This document shows, piece after piece, positions 1 through 9,235 of a stretch of 57,350 nt of DNA. The notes under the pieces were generated by a model. The model was not told where the DNA came from. It worked only from the letters and a program-made list of their open reading frames with translations, and ran no database searches. Source of the DNA: JBHEMT01 sp046262435 (GTDB taxonomy: Bacteria; Chloroflexota; Dormibacteria; Aeolococcales; Aeolococcaceae); assembly GCA_046262435.1 (NCBI GenBank), contig JBHEMT010000117.1:1-57350 (forward strand). Direction: 5' to 3'. A program made the position numbers and the translations under genes. Every line of letters starts with the position of its first letter. Within the stretch, counting starts at the first letter, position 1.

Positions 1-255
<255 letters not shown>

Positions 256-303
256 GCGAGCCGGGGCAGGCGCGCGCGCGGGGGCGAATCGTCGCCGGTC
301 GGC

Positions 304-2181
304 TCAGCCCGCCAGGGCTCCGGCCGCGCGGGGCAGCATGCGGCGCACCGCATCGGCAACCCCCTCAGGGCTGAGACCGAAACCCTCGAGGAGCGCCGAC
401 TGGGCGCCGTGTTCCACGAAGTGGTCGGGCAGGCCGAGCCGGCGGACGGGTACGGCCACCGCCTGCTCGGCGAGGAGCTCGAGCACAGCCGACCCAAAAC
501 CGCCCACGAGGGAGCCGTCCTCCACGGTGACCACCGCCGAATGCCGCGCGGCGAGGGTGGCGATCTCCGGGTCGAGGGGTTTGACGTACCTGGCGTCAAC
601 CACTGTCGCGCTGATCCCGCTCTCGCCGAGCTGGCCCGCCGCCGCCTCGGCGACGCCCACCATCTTGCCGACCGCAACGAGGACAACATCGGAGCCACGC
701 TGGAGCACGCGCATGTGGCCCAACGGCAGGGGCTTGAGCGGGCGCGGGGCACGTGCCGGCGCGCTGCCCCGGGGGAAGCGGATTGAGAAGGGGCCGTTGT
801 GGGCGAGGCCGGTGGCGAGCAGCCCGCGCATCTCGTCGACGTTGCTCGGCGCTGACACAGTCATGCCCGGCACGCAGCGCAGATAGGCCATGTCCAGGGT
901 GCCGTGATGCGAGGCGCCGTCATCGCCGGTGACTCCCGCACGGTCGATCACGAAAAGCACCGGGGCGCGGTGCAGTGCGGCGTCGCAGGTCACCTGGTCA
1001 AAGGCGCGCTGCAGGAAGGACGAGTAGATGCACACCACCGGACGCAGCCCGCGCATCGCCAACCCGGTGGCGAAGGTGACCGCGTGCTGCTCGGCGATGC
1101 CCACGTCGAAGAAGCGCTCTGGGAAGCGGTGGGCGAAGGGCAGCAGCCCGGTGGACGAGGCCATCGCCGCGGTGATCGCCACAATGCGGTCATCCGCCTC
1201 GGCCGCCTCCAGCAGCGCCTCACCGAAATGGTCGGTCCACGATGCGCTCTTCTTGACCAGGGCGCCGGTGTCGGGGTCGAAGGCGGAGACGCCGTGGAAC
1301 TTGTCGATCTCGTCGCCCACCGCGGGTCCGTAGCCGTGACCCTTGTCAGTGACCACGTGGATCACCACCGGGCCCTTGATCCGCGCGGCGTCACGCATCG
1401 CGCTCTCCAGGGCGCGAATGTCGTGGCCGTCGATCGGGCCCCCGTACTTGAGGCCCAGGGTCTCAAAGAGTGAGGGCGGTGAGACCAGCGTCTTCAACGA
1501 GTTCTTGACCCGCTTGGCCGTGGCATGCGCGCTCTCGCCGAACACCGGCATGCGCCGGATCGCCTTACCGGCCACGTCCTTGGCGGTCTCATAGTGGGGG
1601 CTGAGCCGGAGCTGGCCGAGGTTGTCGGCGATGCCGCCGATGGTGGGGGCATACGACCTGCCATTGTCGTTGAGGATGACGACCAGCTCAGGCTTGAGGG
1701 CACCAATGTTGTTGAGCGCCTCGTAGGCCATCCCCCCGGTGAGCGACCCGTCGCCGACCACGCACACCGTCTTGCCCGGCGCGCCGGCCAGGGCGCGGGC
1801 GGTGGCCACCGCCAGCGCATAGGAGAGCCCGGTCGACGCATGTGAGTTCTCCACCAGGTCGTGCTCCGACTCGGCGCGCGACGGGTAGCCGCTGAGGCCG
1901 CCCTGCTGCCGGAGCGTCTCGAAACTGTCGAGCCGTCCGGTGAGCATCTTGTGGACGTACGCCTGATGCCCGGTGTCGAACACGAAGGTATCGGTCGGAC
2001 TGTTGAAAGTGCGGTGCATCGCCACGGTGAGCTCGACCACGCCGAGGTTGGGTCCGAGGTGGCCGCCGGTGCGCGAGACCGCATGGACGAGGAACTCCCG
2101 AATCTCGGCACACAGCCGCTCGAGGTCCGCATCCCCCAGGTCCCGAAGGTCGCGTGGGCTCGCGATTTCTTCGAGGATCAC
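304..2181 (-). CDS. dxs: 1-deoxy-D-xylulose-5-phosphate synthase
   Basis: This thiamine-diphosphate enzyme condenses pyruvate and glyceraldehyde-3-phosphate, the first step of the MEP isoprenoid pathway (quinones, bactoprenol). The 625-residue product is of normal family length. Residues 1-12 (VILEEIASPRDL) match the usual DXS N-terminus, GHQAYVHKMLTGR lies at 71-83, and the TPP motif starts at GDGSLTGG 143-150 with the Asn near 171. A transketolase-type pyrimidine domain and a C-terminal domain follow. The frame is open for another 115 codons upstream but that part is Arg/Ser-rich and unlike DXS. GTG at 2181 is chosen because of the family N-terminus and the -10 box 7 bases upstream, which suggests a leaderless mRNA. 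Confidence 0.96.
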   Translation of the reverse strand: MILEEIASPRDLRDLGDADLERLCAEIREFLVHAVSRTGGHLGPNLGVVELTVAMHRTFNSPTDTFVFDTGHQAYVHKMLTGRLDSFETLRQQGGLSGYPSRAESEHDLVENSHASTGLSYALAVATARALAGAPGKTVCVVGDGSLTGGMAYEALNNIGALKPELVVILNDNGRSYAPTIGGIADNLGQLRLSPHYETAKDVAGKAIRRMPVFGESAHATAKRVKNSLKTLVSPPSLFETLGLKYGGPIDGHDIRALESAMRDAARIKGPVVIHVVTDKGHGYGPAVGDEIDKFHGVSAFDPDTGALVKKSASWTDHFGEALLEAAEADDRIVAITAAMASSTGLLPFAHRFPERFFDVGIAEQHAVTFATGLAMRGLRPVVCIYSSFLQRAFDQVTCDAALHRAPVLFVIDRAGVTGDDGASHHGTLDMAYLRCVPGMTVSAPSNVDEMRGLLATGLAHNGPFSIRFPRGSAPARAPRPLKPLPLGHMRVLQRGSDVVLVAVGKMVGVAEAAAGQLGESGISATVVDARYVKPLDPEIATLAARHSAVVTVEDGSLVGGFGSAVLELLAEQAVAVPVRRLGLPDHFVEHGAQSALLEGFGLSPEGVADAVRRMLPRAAGALAG

Positions 2182-2188
2182 AGAATTC

Positions 2189-2194
2189 AGTCTA
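2189..2194 (-). promoter_or_regulatory. -10 box TAGACT of dxs, probable leaderless start
   Basis: On the minus strand TAGACT is followed by 7 bases (GAATTCT) and then the GTG of dxs. There is no purine-rich ribosome site in between. This is the spacing expected if transcription begins at the start codon. No clear -35 is seen. Confidence 0.6.
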
Positions 2195-2329
2195 ACCAGG
2201 GCCACCGGGCGCCACTGCCGGCCATCGCGGCAGCGGTCCGCGAGGGTGGCGTCCGCGTCCGGCGGCGCCTGCGGCGTCACGCGCGTAGCTCCGCTCGCGC
2301 GGCGCCGTGGGCGCGGCATCATACGGCGG

Positions 2330-3127
2330 GTGAGCGCAGATCCCCGGGGCCGGATGCTGGCCTGCGCCACGCCCGATGGCGATATCGCCGAGGGTGCGCT
2401 CTGGCTCGCCGCCGACGACGGACTGGACTGTGAGCCGCGGCGCTGGCTGTCCCTGCTCGACGAGGTGGGCACCGAGCTGCGCGGCCGCTGCCACCACCGC
2501 CATCCGCTGGAGGCCGTGCCGGTCATCGCCCAGCTCCTCCGCGAGCGTCTCCACCTGCGGGGCGCCGGCGGCGGTGACCCCCGTACCCACTACCTCCACA
2601 CGGTCATGGAGCGGGGCTGCGGGGTGCCGATCGCCTGCAGTGCGATATGGATCGCGGTAGGGCGCCGTGCCGGTCTCCAGGTGGAGGGCGTCGGCCTGCC
2701 CGGGCGTTTCGTGGTGCGGGTCGGGGGCGCTCTGGTCGACCCGTTCGCCGGCGGGGAAGTGCTCGACGAGGCGGCGGCTCGACTGCTGGTCGCCGGGGTG
2801 CTCGGCGCCCCGCCCAACGCGCTCGACCCCGCATGGCTGGGAGCCACCTCGCCGCGCACCATGCTCACCCGCATGTCGCGCAACCTGCGCGGCTGCTACG
2901 CCAGCCTGGAGCGCTGGAACGAGGCGCTGCGCGCCGCGGACCGATGCGTCGTGCTGGCTCCGGATGAGCCGATGGACCGGCGCGATCGCGGCCTGCTCCA
3001 CTGGCGGCTCGGCCACCACGGTGAGGCGCTCGAGGATCTCACTGCCTATCTCGCCGCCACACCCGAGGCAGGTGACCGGGCCAGCGTCGGCGGGGTGATC
3101 CAGCGGGTCCGGGCCGCGCTGAACTAG
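2330..3127 (+). CDS. SirB1-type transglutaminase-like protein with TPR-like tail
   Basis: The 265-residue protein resembles the SirB1/transglutaminase-like family: a helical N-terminal part, a core GCGVPIACSAIWIAVGRRAG followed by EGVGLPGRF, and a C-terminal TPR-like segment (NEALRAADRCVVLAPDEP, then a second repeat) of the kind usual in this family. The biochemical role of the family is not settled. In most relatives the core reads PGHF; here the His is Arg, so any transglutaminase-like chemistry is doubtful. GTG 2330 is taken as the start; ATG 2354 is the alternative. The gene diverges from dxs and converges on the 3134-3484 gene, with a 6-base gap. Confidence 0.8.
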   Translation: MSADPRGRMLACATPDGDIAEGALWLAADDGLDCEPRRWLSLLDEVGTELRGRCHHRHPLEAVPVIAQLLRERLHLRGAGGGDPRTHYLHTVMERGCGVPIACSAIWIAVGRRAGLQVEGVGLPGRFVVRVGGALVDPFAGGEVLDEAAARLLVAGVLGAPPNALDPAWLGATSPRTMLTRMSRNLRGCYASLERWNEALRAADRCVVLAPDEPMDRRDRGLLHWRLGHHGEALEDLTAYLAATPEAGDRASVGGVIQRVRAALN

Positions 3128-3133
3128 GCGCGG

Positions 3134-3484
3134 TCAGCCCCCGGCAACCAGCGACACGGTCCAGACCATGCCGACCAGCAGCAGGACTGCGAAGGGCACC
3201 ACCGCGAAGACCACGAACGAAAACAGCAGGCGCTCGTCGTCGACGGCCTCCGGCCTGCGGTTGCGCAGGCGGAGGTCGTGGAGATACCAGCCGAGGCCCC
3301 CGGCGATGAATCCGACCAGCAGGCAGAGGATGCCGAGCAGAGCGCTCGCCACCCCCACCCGGCGGGGGGCCAGGGTCAGCCGCCAGAGCAGACCGCCGCT
3401 GAGCGAGATCAGCCCGCAGGACACGAACCGAAGCAGGACCCCGGTGACGGTGCCGCGGCGTCGTGGCGGCCTCTGGTAGGACAC
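3134..3484 (-). CDS. Small membrane protein of unknown function
   Basis: A 116-residue protein with an Arg/Pro-rich N-terminus (VSYQRPPRRRGTVTG) and about three hydrophobic segments: residues about 16-35, 44-66 (LLGILCLLVGFIAGGLGWYL) and 90-114 (LFSFVVFAVVPFAVLLL). I do not recognise a family. The frame extends upstream, but the GTG at 3484 sits 7 bases after a perfect TATACT, so this start is preferred. Nothing in the neighbours suggests a role. Confidence 0.7.
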   Translation of the reverse strand: MSYQRPPRRRGTVTGVLLRFVSCGLISLSGGLLWRLTLAPRRVGVASALLGILCLLVGFIAGGLGWYLHDLRLRNRRPEAVDDERLLFSFVVFAVVPFAVLLLVGMVWTVSLVAGG

Positions 3485-3491
3485 GGGCTCG

Positions 3492-3497
3492 AGTATA
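3492..3497 (-). promoter_or_regulatory. -10 box TATACT, probable leaderless start
   Basis: Minus-strand TATACT is followed by CGAGCCC and then GTG 3484. The 7-base spacing and absence of a ribosome site point to a leaderless transcript. Confidence 0.65.
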
Positions 3498-3646
3498 GGA
3501 ACGCTCCGAGCCGGTCCCAGCCCGGTCGCTGGGGGCGGGCGCTTCGGCCAGACTGAGCTCCGTCCTCCGTTGAACCTGGAGCCTGTGACTGTGGAGATGG
3601 CCGGCGTGAGCAGCGTGGCACGGCGACCGATGAGGCAGCGCTGAGC

Positions 3647-4639
3647 ATGGCCCGGGCTGTGACTCCCGGCGGCGACTCCGCCGCCGTACTTGCTCAACTA
3701 CTCAAGCGGCGGCTGGTCTTCGTCGCCGGGAAGGGAGGCACGGGGAAGACCACCCTGACCGCCGCTCTGGCGCTGCTCGCCGCCCGCGCGGGCAAGCGGG
3801 TGCTCTGCATCGAGGTCGACGCCAAGGGTGACCTCCCCCGGGCACTGGGCTCCGACCCAGTCGGCTTTGAGCCACGCAGCGTTCAGCCGGGCATCGCGGT
3901 ACTCGCGCTCCACGCCGAGGAGTCGCTCCAAGAGTACCTGCGGATCTATTTCAAGGTCCCCCGTCTGGCCCGAATGACTCCCCTGTCCCGGGTGTTCGAC
4001 TTCATCGCAACCGGCGTACCCGGAACCAAGGACATGCTGATCGTCGGCAAGGTGGCCTATGAGGAGAAGCGCCGCGAGAAGGACGGGCGGCCGGTCTGGG
4101 ATCTGATCCTGGTCGACAGCGCCGCCAGCGGACACGTGCTACCCCAGCTCGGGGCCGCCCGCTCGATGCTCAGCGTGCTGCGCGGTGGCGGCATCATTCG
4201 CTCCCAGGTGGAGTGGATCGACGCCACCCTTCAGGACCGACGCCGCACCCTGCTGACCATCTGCGCCCTCCCCGAGGAGATGCCCGTCGCCGAGGCGATC
4301 GAGCTGCACGACCGGGCTCAGGCAGACGGTCACATCGGGCTGGGCGCCTGTTTTCTCAATCGCACATTTCCGGTGGCGGTCAGCGGCCGCCAGGAGGCGC
4401 TCGCCGCCGCCCTCGCGGCGCCCGAGGGACCGCTGGCCGCCGAGGGCGTGGAGGGGGGCGCCGCCCTGGCTGACGGAGTGCACCTGGCGCGGGTGCTCGC
4501 CGACGCCAGCCGGCGGCGGAGCCGGCAGCTGCGCTCCGCGCTCGACATCCCCGTGCTCGAGGTCCCCTACGCCACCGGGGCGCGGCCCGGACTGGCCACC
4601 TCTCGGGCGGTGGCAGTCGCTCTCGAGACCGTGCCGTGA
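3647..4639 (+). CDS. Get3/ArsA-family ATPase, first of a tandem pair
   Basis: This is a cytosolic P-loop ATPase of the ArsA/Get3 (SIMIBI) class, 330 residues. The deviant Walker A GKGGTGKT lies at residues 28-35, ECIEVDAKG-like switch I residues near 52-57 (CIEVDAKGD), and the switch II region is LILVDSAASGH. Actinobacteria carry the same two-gene arrangement (Rv3679-Rv3680 type), where the products are thought to work together. No arsenic-resistance genes are near, so arsenite transport is unlikely. The start ATG 3647 has only a weak purine stretch upstream. The next gene overlaps by 4 bases, implying translational coupling. Confidence 0.86.
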   Translation: MARAVTPGGDSAAVLAQLLKRRLVFVAGKGGTGKTTLTAALALLAARAGKRVLCIEVDAKGDLPRALGSDPVGFEPRSVQPGIAVLALHAEESLQEYLRIYFKVPRLARMTPLSRVFDFIATGVPGTKDMLIVGKVAYEEKRREKDGRPVWDLILVDSAASGHVLPQLGAARSMLSVLRGGGIIRSQVEWIDATLQDRRRTLLTICALPEEMPVAEAIELHDRAQADGHIGLGACFLNRTFPVAVSGRQEALAAALAAPEGPLAAEGVEGGAALADGVHLARVLADASRRRSRQLRSALDIPVLEVPYATGARPGLATSRAVAVALETVP

Positions 4640-5805
4640 GCAGCGTGCCGGCGGGGAACGACCTGGTCGCCCGGCTCCGCCGTCAGCGGGTCGTCGTCTG
4701 CTGTGGCAGCGGCGGGGTGGGCAAGACCACGGTCAGCGCCGCCCTGGGGATCGCCCTCGTCGCCGCCCGGCCGCAGCGGGTGATGGTGCTCACCGTCGAC
4801 CCGGCCCGCCGCCTGGCCAGCGCGCTCGGCTTGCGTCAGGTGGGCACCGAGCCGACCGTGGTCGCGCCCGCCCTCCTCCGTCGTGCCGGCGTCGAGCCGC
4901 AGGGCGAGCTGGTCTGCGCCATGCTCGATATGAAGACCACGTGGGACCGGATGATCGAGCGCTATGCGCCAAATCGCGAGGCGCGGCAGCGGATCCTTGC
5001 CAGCCCCTTCTATCGGGGCATCAGCGAGGCGTTCATCGGGTCGCACGACTACATGGCGATGGAGGCGCTGTACGAGCTGCACACCAGTGGCGAGTACGAC
5101 GTTCTGGTGATCGACACCCCGCCCTCGCGCAACGCGCTCGACTTCCTCGAGGCTCCGAACCATCTGGTCGACTTCGTCGGTGGCCGCCTGCTCTCCTGGC
5201 TGGCACGGCCCTCGCGCCTTGGCTGGCGCGCGTTCAACGTCGCGGCATCGCCGTTTCTGCGCATGGCCGACCGCCTGCTCGGAGCCGACATGCTGTCCGA
5301 GCTGGGCACGTTTGTCGCCGACGTGCAGGGGATGTACGCGGGGGTGCAGGCGCGCGCCCAGGCGGTGTACGACCTGCTCCGCTCACCGCAGAGCGGCTTC
5401 GTGGTGGTGACCACGCTGGAGCCTGCAGCCTTTGCCGAGGGCGAGTTCTTCGCCCGCACCCTGCGCGATTACTCGATGCCGCTGCGGGGAGTGGTCGTCA
5501 ACCGCATCCTTCCGGAGTCGCTCCGCGATCCCGCGGCCCGGGCCCTCGCCCACCGTCTGATCGACGACTCGGACTCGGTGCGCCGCTGGAGCGCCAAGCT
5601 CGGCGGCGGGCTGACGTCCGGTGCCGCGCGCCTTGCTGGAGAGGCGCACCTCGCTCTCGAGCAGCGTGCCGAGCGCGATGCCGCCCAGCTGGGACGGCTG
5701 GAGAAGCTCGCCGGGGCGGGGGCGGTGCGGGTGCCGCTGGTCGAGCGGGACGTGGCCGACCTCGCCGGCCTGGCGGCGATCGCTGGGCGTCTGGGAGGCG
5801 GCTAA
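4636..5805 (+). CDS. Get3/ArsA-family ATPase, second of a tandem pair
   Basis: A 389-residue partner of the preceding ATPase, beginning at GTG 4636 inside a GTGA overlap. Walker A GSGGVGKT is at residues 24-31, switch I is LTVDPARRLASALG, and switch II is VLVIDTPPSRNALDFLEAP. DPARRL and DTPP.R are hallmarks of the actinobacterial Get3-like second subunit. The C-terminal part is helical and charged. The pair probably forms a heterodimer; client and membrane partner are unknown from sequence. It converges on the 5829-6278 regulator with a 23-base gap. Confidence 0.87.
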   Translation: MSSVPAGNDLVARLRRQRVVVCCGSGGVGKTTVSAALGIALVAARPQRVMVLTVDPARRLASALGLRQVGTEPTVVAPALLRRAGVEPQGELVCAMLDMKTTWDRMIERYAPNREARQRILASPFYRGISEAFIGSHDYMAMEALYELHTSGEYDVLVIDTPPSRNALDFLEAPNHLVDFVGGRLLSWLARPSRLGWRAFNVAASPFLRMADRLLGADMLSELGTFVADVQGMYAGVQARAQAVYDLLRSPQSGFVVVTTLEPAAFAEGEFFARTLRDYSMPLRGVVVNRILPESLRDPAARALAHRLIDDSDSVRRWSAKLGGGLTSGAARLAGEAHLALEQRAERDAAQLGRLEKLAGAGAVRVPLVERDVADLAGLAAIAGRLGGG

Positions 5806-5828
5806 TTCGCCGCCGGGGCGGGCATTCC

Positions 5829-6278
5829 TCAGCCGGCGGGGACGGTCCGCAGCCGGGGAGGGACGAGGCCACCCCGGGCCGGCCCGGTGAGCGACTCCAC
5901 GATGCTGCCGAGGCCGGACAGGCCGAAGGGCTTGGTGATCAGGTGACTGGCGCCGGCGAGGCGCGCGCGTTCGCACTCGCGGTCGCTGGACAAGGCGGTG
6001 AAGATGACCACGGGAACCGCGGCCGTTGCCGGGTCGGACCGCAGCCGCCGGCACGCTTCGATGCCATCCATCCCCGGCATCATCACGTCGAAGAACGCGA
6101 TGTCGAATGGGTCAGAGGACAGCAGCTGCAGTCCCTCGAAGGCATCCGCGGCCGTCTCCACCTGGTACCCCTCGAGCTGGAGGTAGGTCGACACCACCCG
6201 CGCAAGGCGCGGGTCGTCGTCGACGAGGAGCACCCGGACGGGCGCGAGGATCTCCGGCGCTGCCTGCATGTCGACCAC
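5829..6278 (-). CDS. Single-domain response regulator (receiver only)
   Basis: A 149-residue protein consisting of one CheY-like receiver domain. The acidic pocket is DDD at 20-22, the phospho-acceptor is D64 (FFDVMMPG), the switch residue T94 (FTALSS) and the conserved lysine K116 (KPFG). There is no output domain, so it must act through protein contacts or as a phosphorelay shuttle. No kinase is next to it. It starts at GTG 6278; ATG 6269 is an in-frame alternative. The flanking genes give no hint of the pathway. Confidence 0.88.
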   Translation of the reverse strand: MVDMQAAPEILAPVRVLLVDDDPRLARVVSTYLQLEGYQVETAADAFEGLQLLSSDPFDIAFFDVMMPGMDGIEACRRLRSDPATAAVPVVIFTALSSDRECERARLAGASHLITKPFGLSGLGSIVESLTGPARGGLVPPRLRTVPAG

Positions 6279-6394
6279 TGTGGCGGTGGCCCGGCTCCGA
6301 CCGGTGACTGAGGTGCAACGCTCCGGCCACGATGCGGCTGTCAGCGGCAGGGGAGCGTAGCCGGCCGACGGGTCACGCCGACCCGCAGCGTCAT

Positions 6395-9235
6395 TCAGCG
6401 GCGCGCGCTGAGCCGTTCGCGCCGGCGCGCCGCGGCACCTCGCGTTGCCGCCGGCGCCAGGCGGAGCACGACGGTCGCGGGGTCCCGCCGGCTCATTGAG
6501 GCGGCCAGCGCGGGGTCACTGGTGGTCAGCACCAGCTGGCTTGACTCCGCCAGCGCTGCGAGAAAGTCGAGGGTCCGCTCTCGGCGGCCCGGGTCGGAGG
6601 TGAGCAGGGGCTCATCGAGGAGGAGCGGAGCAGCCTCACCGGTTTCACCGAAGACCTCGGTGAGGGCCAGGCGGAGGAGGAGGGCGACCTGGTCGCGGGT
6701 GCCGTGCGAGAGCAGCTCGAGGGGTACAAGCTCGAGGCGCTCGTGGCAGTGCAGCGACACGGCGAAGCGGTCGGTGTCGACGTTGACCCCGTCATAGCGA
6801 CCCTCACTGAGCAGCTGCAGCCGCGCCGACATGGAGGCGGCGAGACGGGGAGCCACGTCGCGGTGCACGGTGCGGGTCACGGCGTTCAACAGCTCTTCCG
6901 CCTTTGCGATCGCCGCCAGCTGACGCATCCCGCGCTCGCGGGCTGCGGCGCAGCCGGCCCGCTCCTCCTCGAGTGCTGCCAGGGAGGGGAGGCCGTCGAG
7001 CTGGCCTTCCAGGTGCGCCCGAACCGCGATGGCCTCACGGCCGGCGGCCAGGGCGCTGCGCCGTGCCTCCTCGGCCCGGCCCTCCAGCTCCTCGAGCCGC
7101 CCCGGCTCGGGCGGCGGTTGCTCGGCCGCGGCATCGGGCTCGCCACCGCGGGCGCGTAGCTCTGCGGCCAGCTTGGCGCCGAGCCGCTGCAGGGTTGTCA
7201 GGTCCGTCTTCCCCGCCGCCGCCCGGCGCTCAAGTTCGGCGAGGTCGTGCCGTGCGGAGTCCAGCCGTCGCCTCCCCGCGCAGCGCAGCCGGTAGGCGGC
7301 GAGGACGGTGAGCACGTCGTCATCGAGAGCGCAGCCGGCGCTGACCAGGTCGACGCCGATGGCATCCTCGAGCACGCCGCAGCGGCGCTGCCGTTCCACG
7401 GCTTCCTCGACGACCGAGCGGAGCAGCGGCTCCTCGCCGGCCAGTCGCCGATCCTCCTCGTCCAGCTCTCCTGCCCGCTGCACGCAGCGCTCCGCTCCGG
7501 CGATGGCTTCGAGATGGTGGCGCCCCAGACGGAGCAGCGCCTGGTGGGACTCGAGGCCGGCGCCCGGCAGTGAGCTCAGCGGCAGCCCGGCCTCGGCACA
7601 CAGGCTGCGGCATTCGGCCACCGTGCCCGCGAGGCGCAGCCGGGACTCCTCGAGCTCCGCTCCGAGCGCCTCCTCGAGCACCTGCTCGCGCGCCAGCTGG
7701 GCATGGAGGGCGGCGACCACGGGCAGGGCGGCGGCGGCCCGGTCGAGACCGGCGACTGACCGGTCGAGGGCCGGGCATCGCCGGGCGAGCTCGCGACGGG
7801 CCGCCGCTGGGGCTCCGCCGCCGAGGCGGCCGGCGAGCCAGAGCAGGCCGGCGGCTCCGAGGACGCCGCCACCCACCGCGAACGCCAGGCCGCGCAACCC
7901 GGCGGCAAGGCATGCCGAGGTCAGCACCCCGGCAACCAGGAGAAGCGTCGTTGCGGCGGCGTTGCGGCCGCGCCGGTCGCCCTGCCGGGCATCGGCGACC
8001 AGGGCGGCGACGCTCTCCACGGACCCCAGCGGTAGGCCGCCAAGCCCGGTTGCGGCAACCTCCCGGCGGAGCGCGGAGCTCCGCGCCCGGGCCGCCTCGA
8101 GTGCCTGGGCACGGCGCGGCGTTCCCGTCTCCGACTCGAGCCGCTCGGTGAGGGCGCGGCTCCGGGCCAGCAGCTCGCGGGGCAGCATCGGGCGGTCGCC
8201 CAGGGCGCGCAACCCGGCCTGGATCTCAGCGCGGCGGCGAACCACGTCCGCCAGCCTTTCCGAAGCGCGCGCGGCCCGTTCCGCGCCGGCGGCGCGAGCG
8301 CCACGGGCCATGGTCAGCTCGGTGGCCATGGCGCCCAGTCGCTCCTCGGGTTCGAGGGCAACAGCAGCGTCGACGTCGGCGGCGGCGATGGTGGCGCGGA
8401 GCGCGGTTCGCTCCACCTCGAGGGCGTCCATGTCGCGACGGCGCGCCGCCAGGTCGGCCAGACGCCCGAGCAACCAGCTTCGTTCCGCATCGAGGCGGCA
8501 CCGGTCGGCCTCCGCCGCGGTTGCCTCAAGTGAACGGAGCCGCTCGGCCTCGTCGGCCGCCGCATTCACCCGGCTGCGGGCGGCCTCGAGCTCCTGGTCG
8601 AGCTGGCGGATGCGCTGGAGGGCGGCGCCGAGCGGGCTCTGCTGGCGTCGTTCCGACCCAATCCGGCTCCGGGCCGCGGCCAGGCGGCCCAGCGCCTCGG
8701 CGGCGCTGACCCCGCCCCCGGAGTCGGCCAGTCTCTCGATCGCCTCCTGGAGCTCGTTGGCCCGCCGTGCCGCGGCGTCCGGGGCGTCTCCGCGGAGGCT
8801 GTCCTCCACCAGGCATGCGCTGGCACAGAACACCGCCTCGTCGAGACCGAGGTGAACCCTTCCGGGAGCCACCTCGCGTCCCACCCGCAGCGCGGTGGTC
8901 ACGTCGCCTCCGCCGATCTCCTGCACCTGCACCGACCCGGTGCGTTGTCCAAGCGCGCGGGCGACACGGAAGCGCAAACCGCTGGACAGCGCGTAGGTGA
9001 GGCTCACCCCGTAGGGGCCGCCGTCCCAGGGCTGCCAGCGGAACCACTCGCTGCGCTCCACGGGGCGCCCCTGGCCACCCGCATCGAGGCCGTACAGAGC
9101 GGCGCGCACCGCCCGGTGAAGACTCGACTTGCCGGCCTCGTTGTCGCCGAGAACCACGGTGATCCGCGGCCCGAAGTCGACCACCAGGTCGCGGAGCCTC
9201 CCGAACCCGGCCAGCTCGAGCTGTTCGAGCCTCAC
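6395..9235 (-). CDS. YhaN/SbcC-like coiled-coil AAA ATPase with membrane segment
   Basis: A 946-residue RecN/SbcC/YhaN-class ATPase, probably the partner of the nuclease encoded just upstream. Walker A GDNEAGKS is at residues 30-37. A very long Ala/Glu/Arg-rich coiled-coil middle follows, and the C-terminal head holds the signature region SHGTRDQVALLLRLAL and Walker B PLLLDEPLL. Around residues 423-475 the coiled coil is interrupted by two hydrophobic stretches (TLLLVAGVLTSACLAAG and FAVGGGVLGAAGLLWLAG), as in Bacillus YhaN, so the protein may be membrane tethered. The start GTG 9235 overlaps the stop of the upstream gene by 4 bases. Confidence 0.87.
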   Translation of the reverse strand: MRLEQLELAGFGRLRDLVVDFGPRITVVLGDNEAGKSSLHRAVRAALYGLDAGGQGRPVERSEWFRWQPWDGGPYGVSLTYALSSGLRFRVARALGQRTGSVQVQEIGGGDVTTALRVGREVAPGRVHLGLDEAVFCASACLVEDSLRGDAPDAAARRANELQEAIERLADSGGGVSAAEALGRLAAARSRIGSERRQQSPLGAALQRIRQLDQELEAARSRVNAAADEAERLRSLEATAAEADRCRLDAERSWLLGRLADLAARRRDMDALEVERTALRATIAAADVDAAVALEPEERLGAMATELTMARGARAAGAERAARASERLADVVRRRAEIQAGLRALGDRPMLPRELLARSRALTERLESETGTPRRAQALEAARARSSALRREVAATGLGGLPLGSVESVAALVADARQGDRRGRNAAATTLLLVAGVLTSACLAAGLRGLAFAVGGGVLGAAGLLWLAGRLGGGAPAAARRELARRCPALDRSVAGLDRAAAALPVVAALHAQLAREQVLEEALGAELEESRLRLAGTVAECRSLCAEAGLPLSSLPGAGLESHQALLRLGRHHLEAIAGAERCVQRAGELDEEDRRLAGEEPLLRSVVEEAVERQRRCGVLEDAIGVDLVSAGCALDDDVLTVLAAYRLRCAGRRRLDSARHDLAELERRAAAGKTDLTTLQRLGAKLAAELRARGGEPDAAAEQPPPEPGRLEELEGRAEEARRSALAAGREAIAVRAHLEGQLDGLPSLAALEEERAGCAAARERGMRQLAAIAKAEELLNAVTRTVHRDVAPRLAASMSARLQLLSEGRYDGVNVDTDRFAVSLHCHERLELVPLELLSHGTRDQVALLLRLALTEVFGETGEAAPLLLDEPLLTSDPGRRERTLDFLAALAESSQLVLTTSDPALAASMSRRDPATVVLRLAPAATRGAAARRRERLSARR

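Noticed and set aside
2182..2526. Upstream extension of the dxs frame
   Set aside because: Low-complexity Arg/Ser sequence overlapping the start region of the divergent 2330 gene. DXS proteins begin at the VILEEIASPRDL position.
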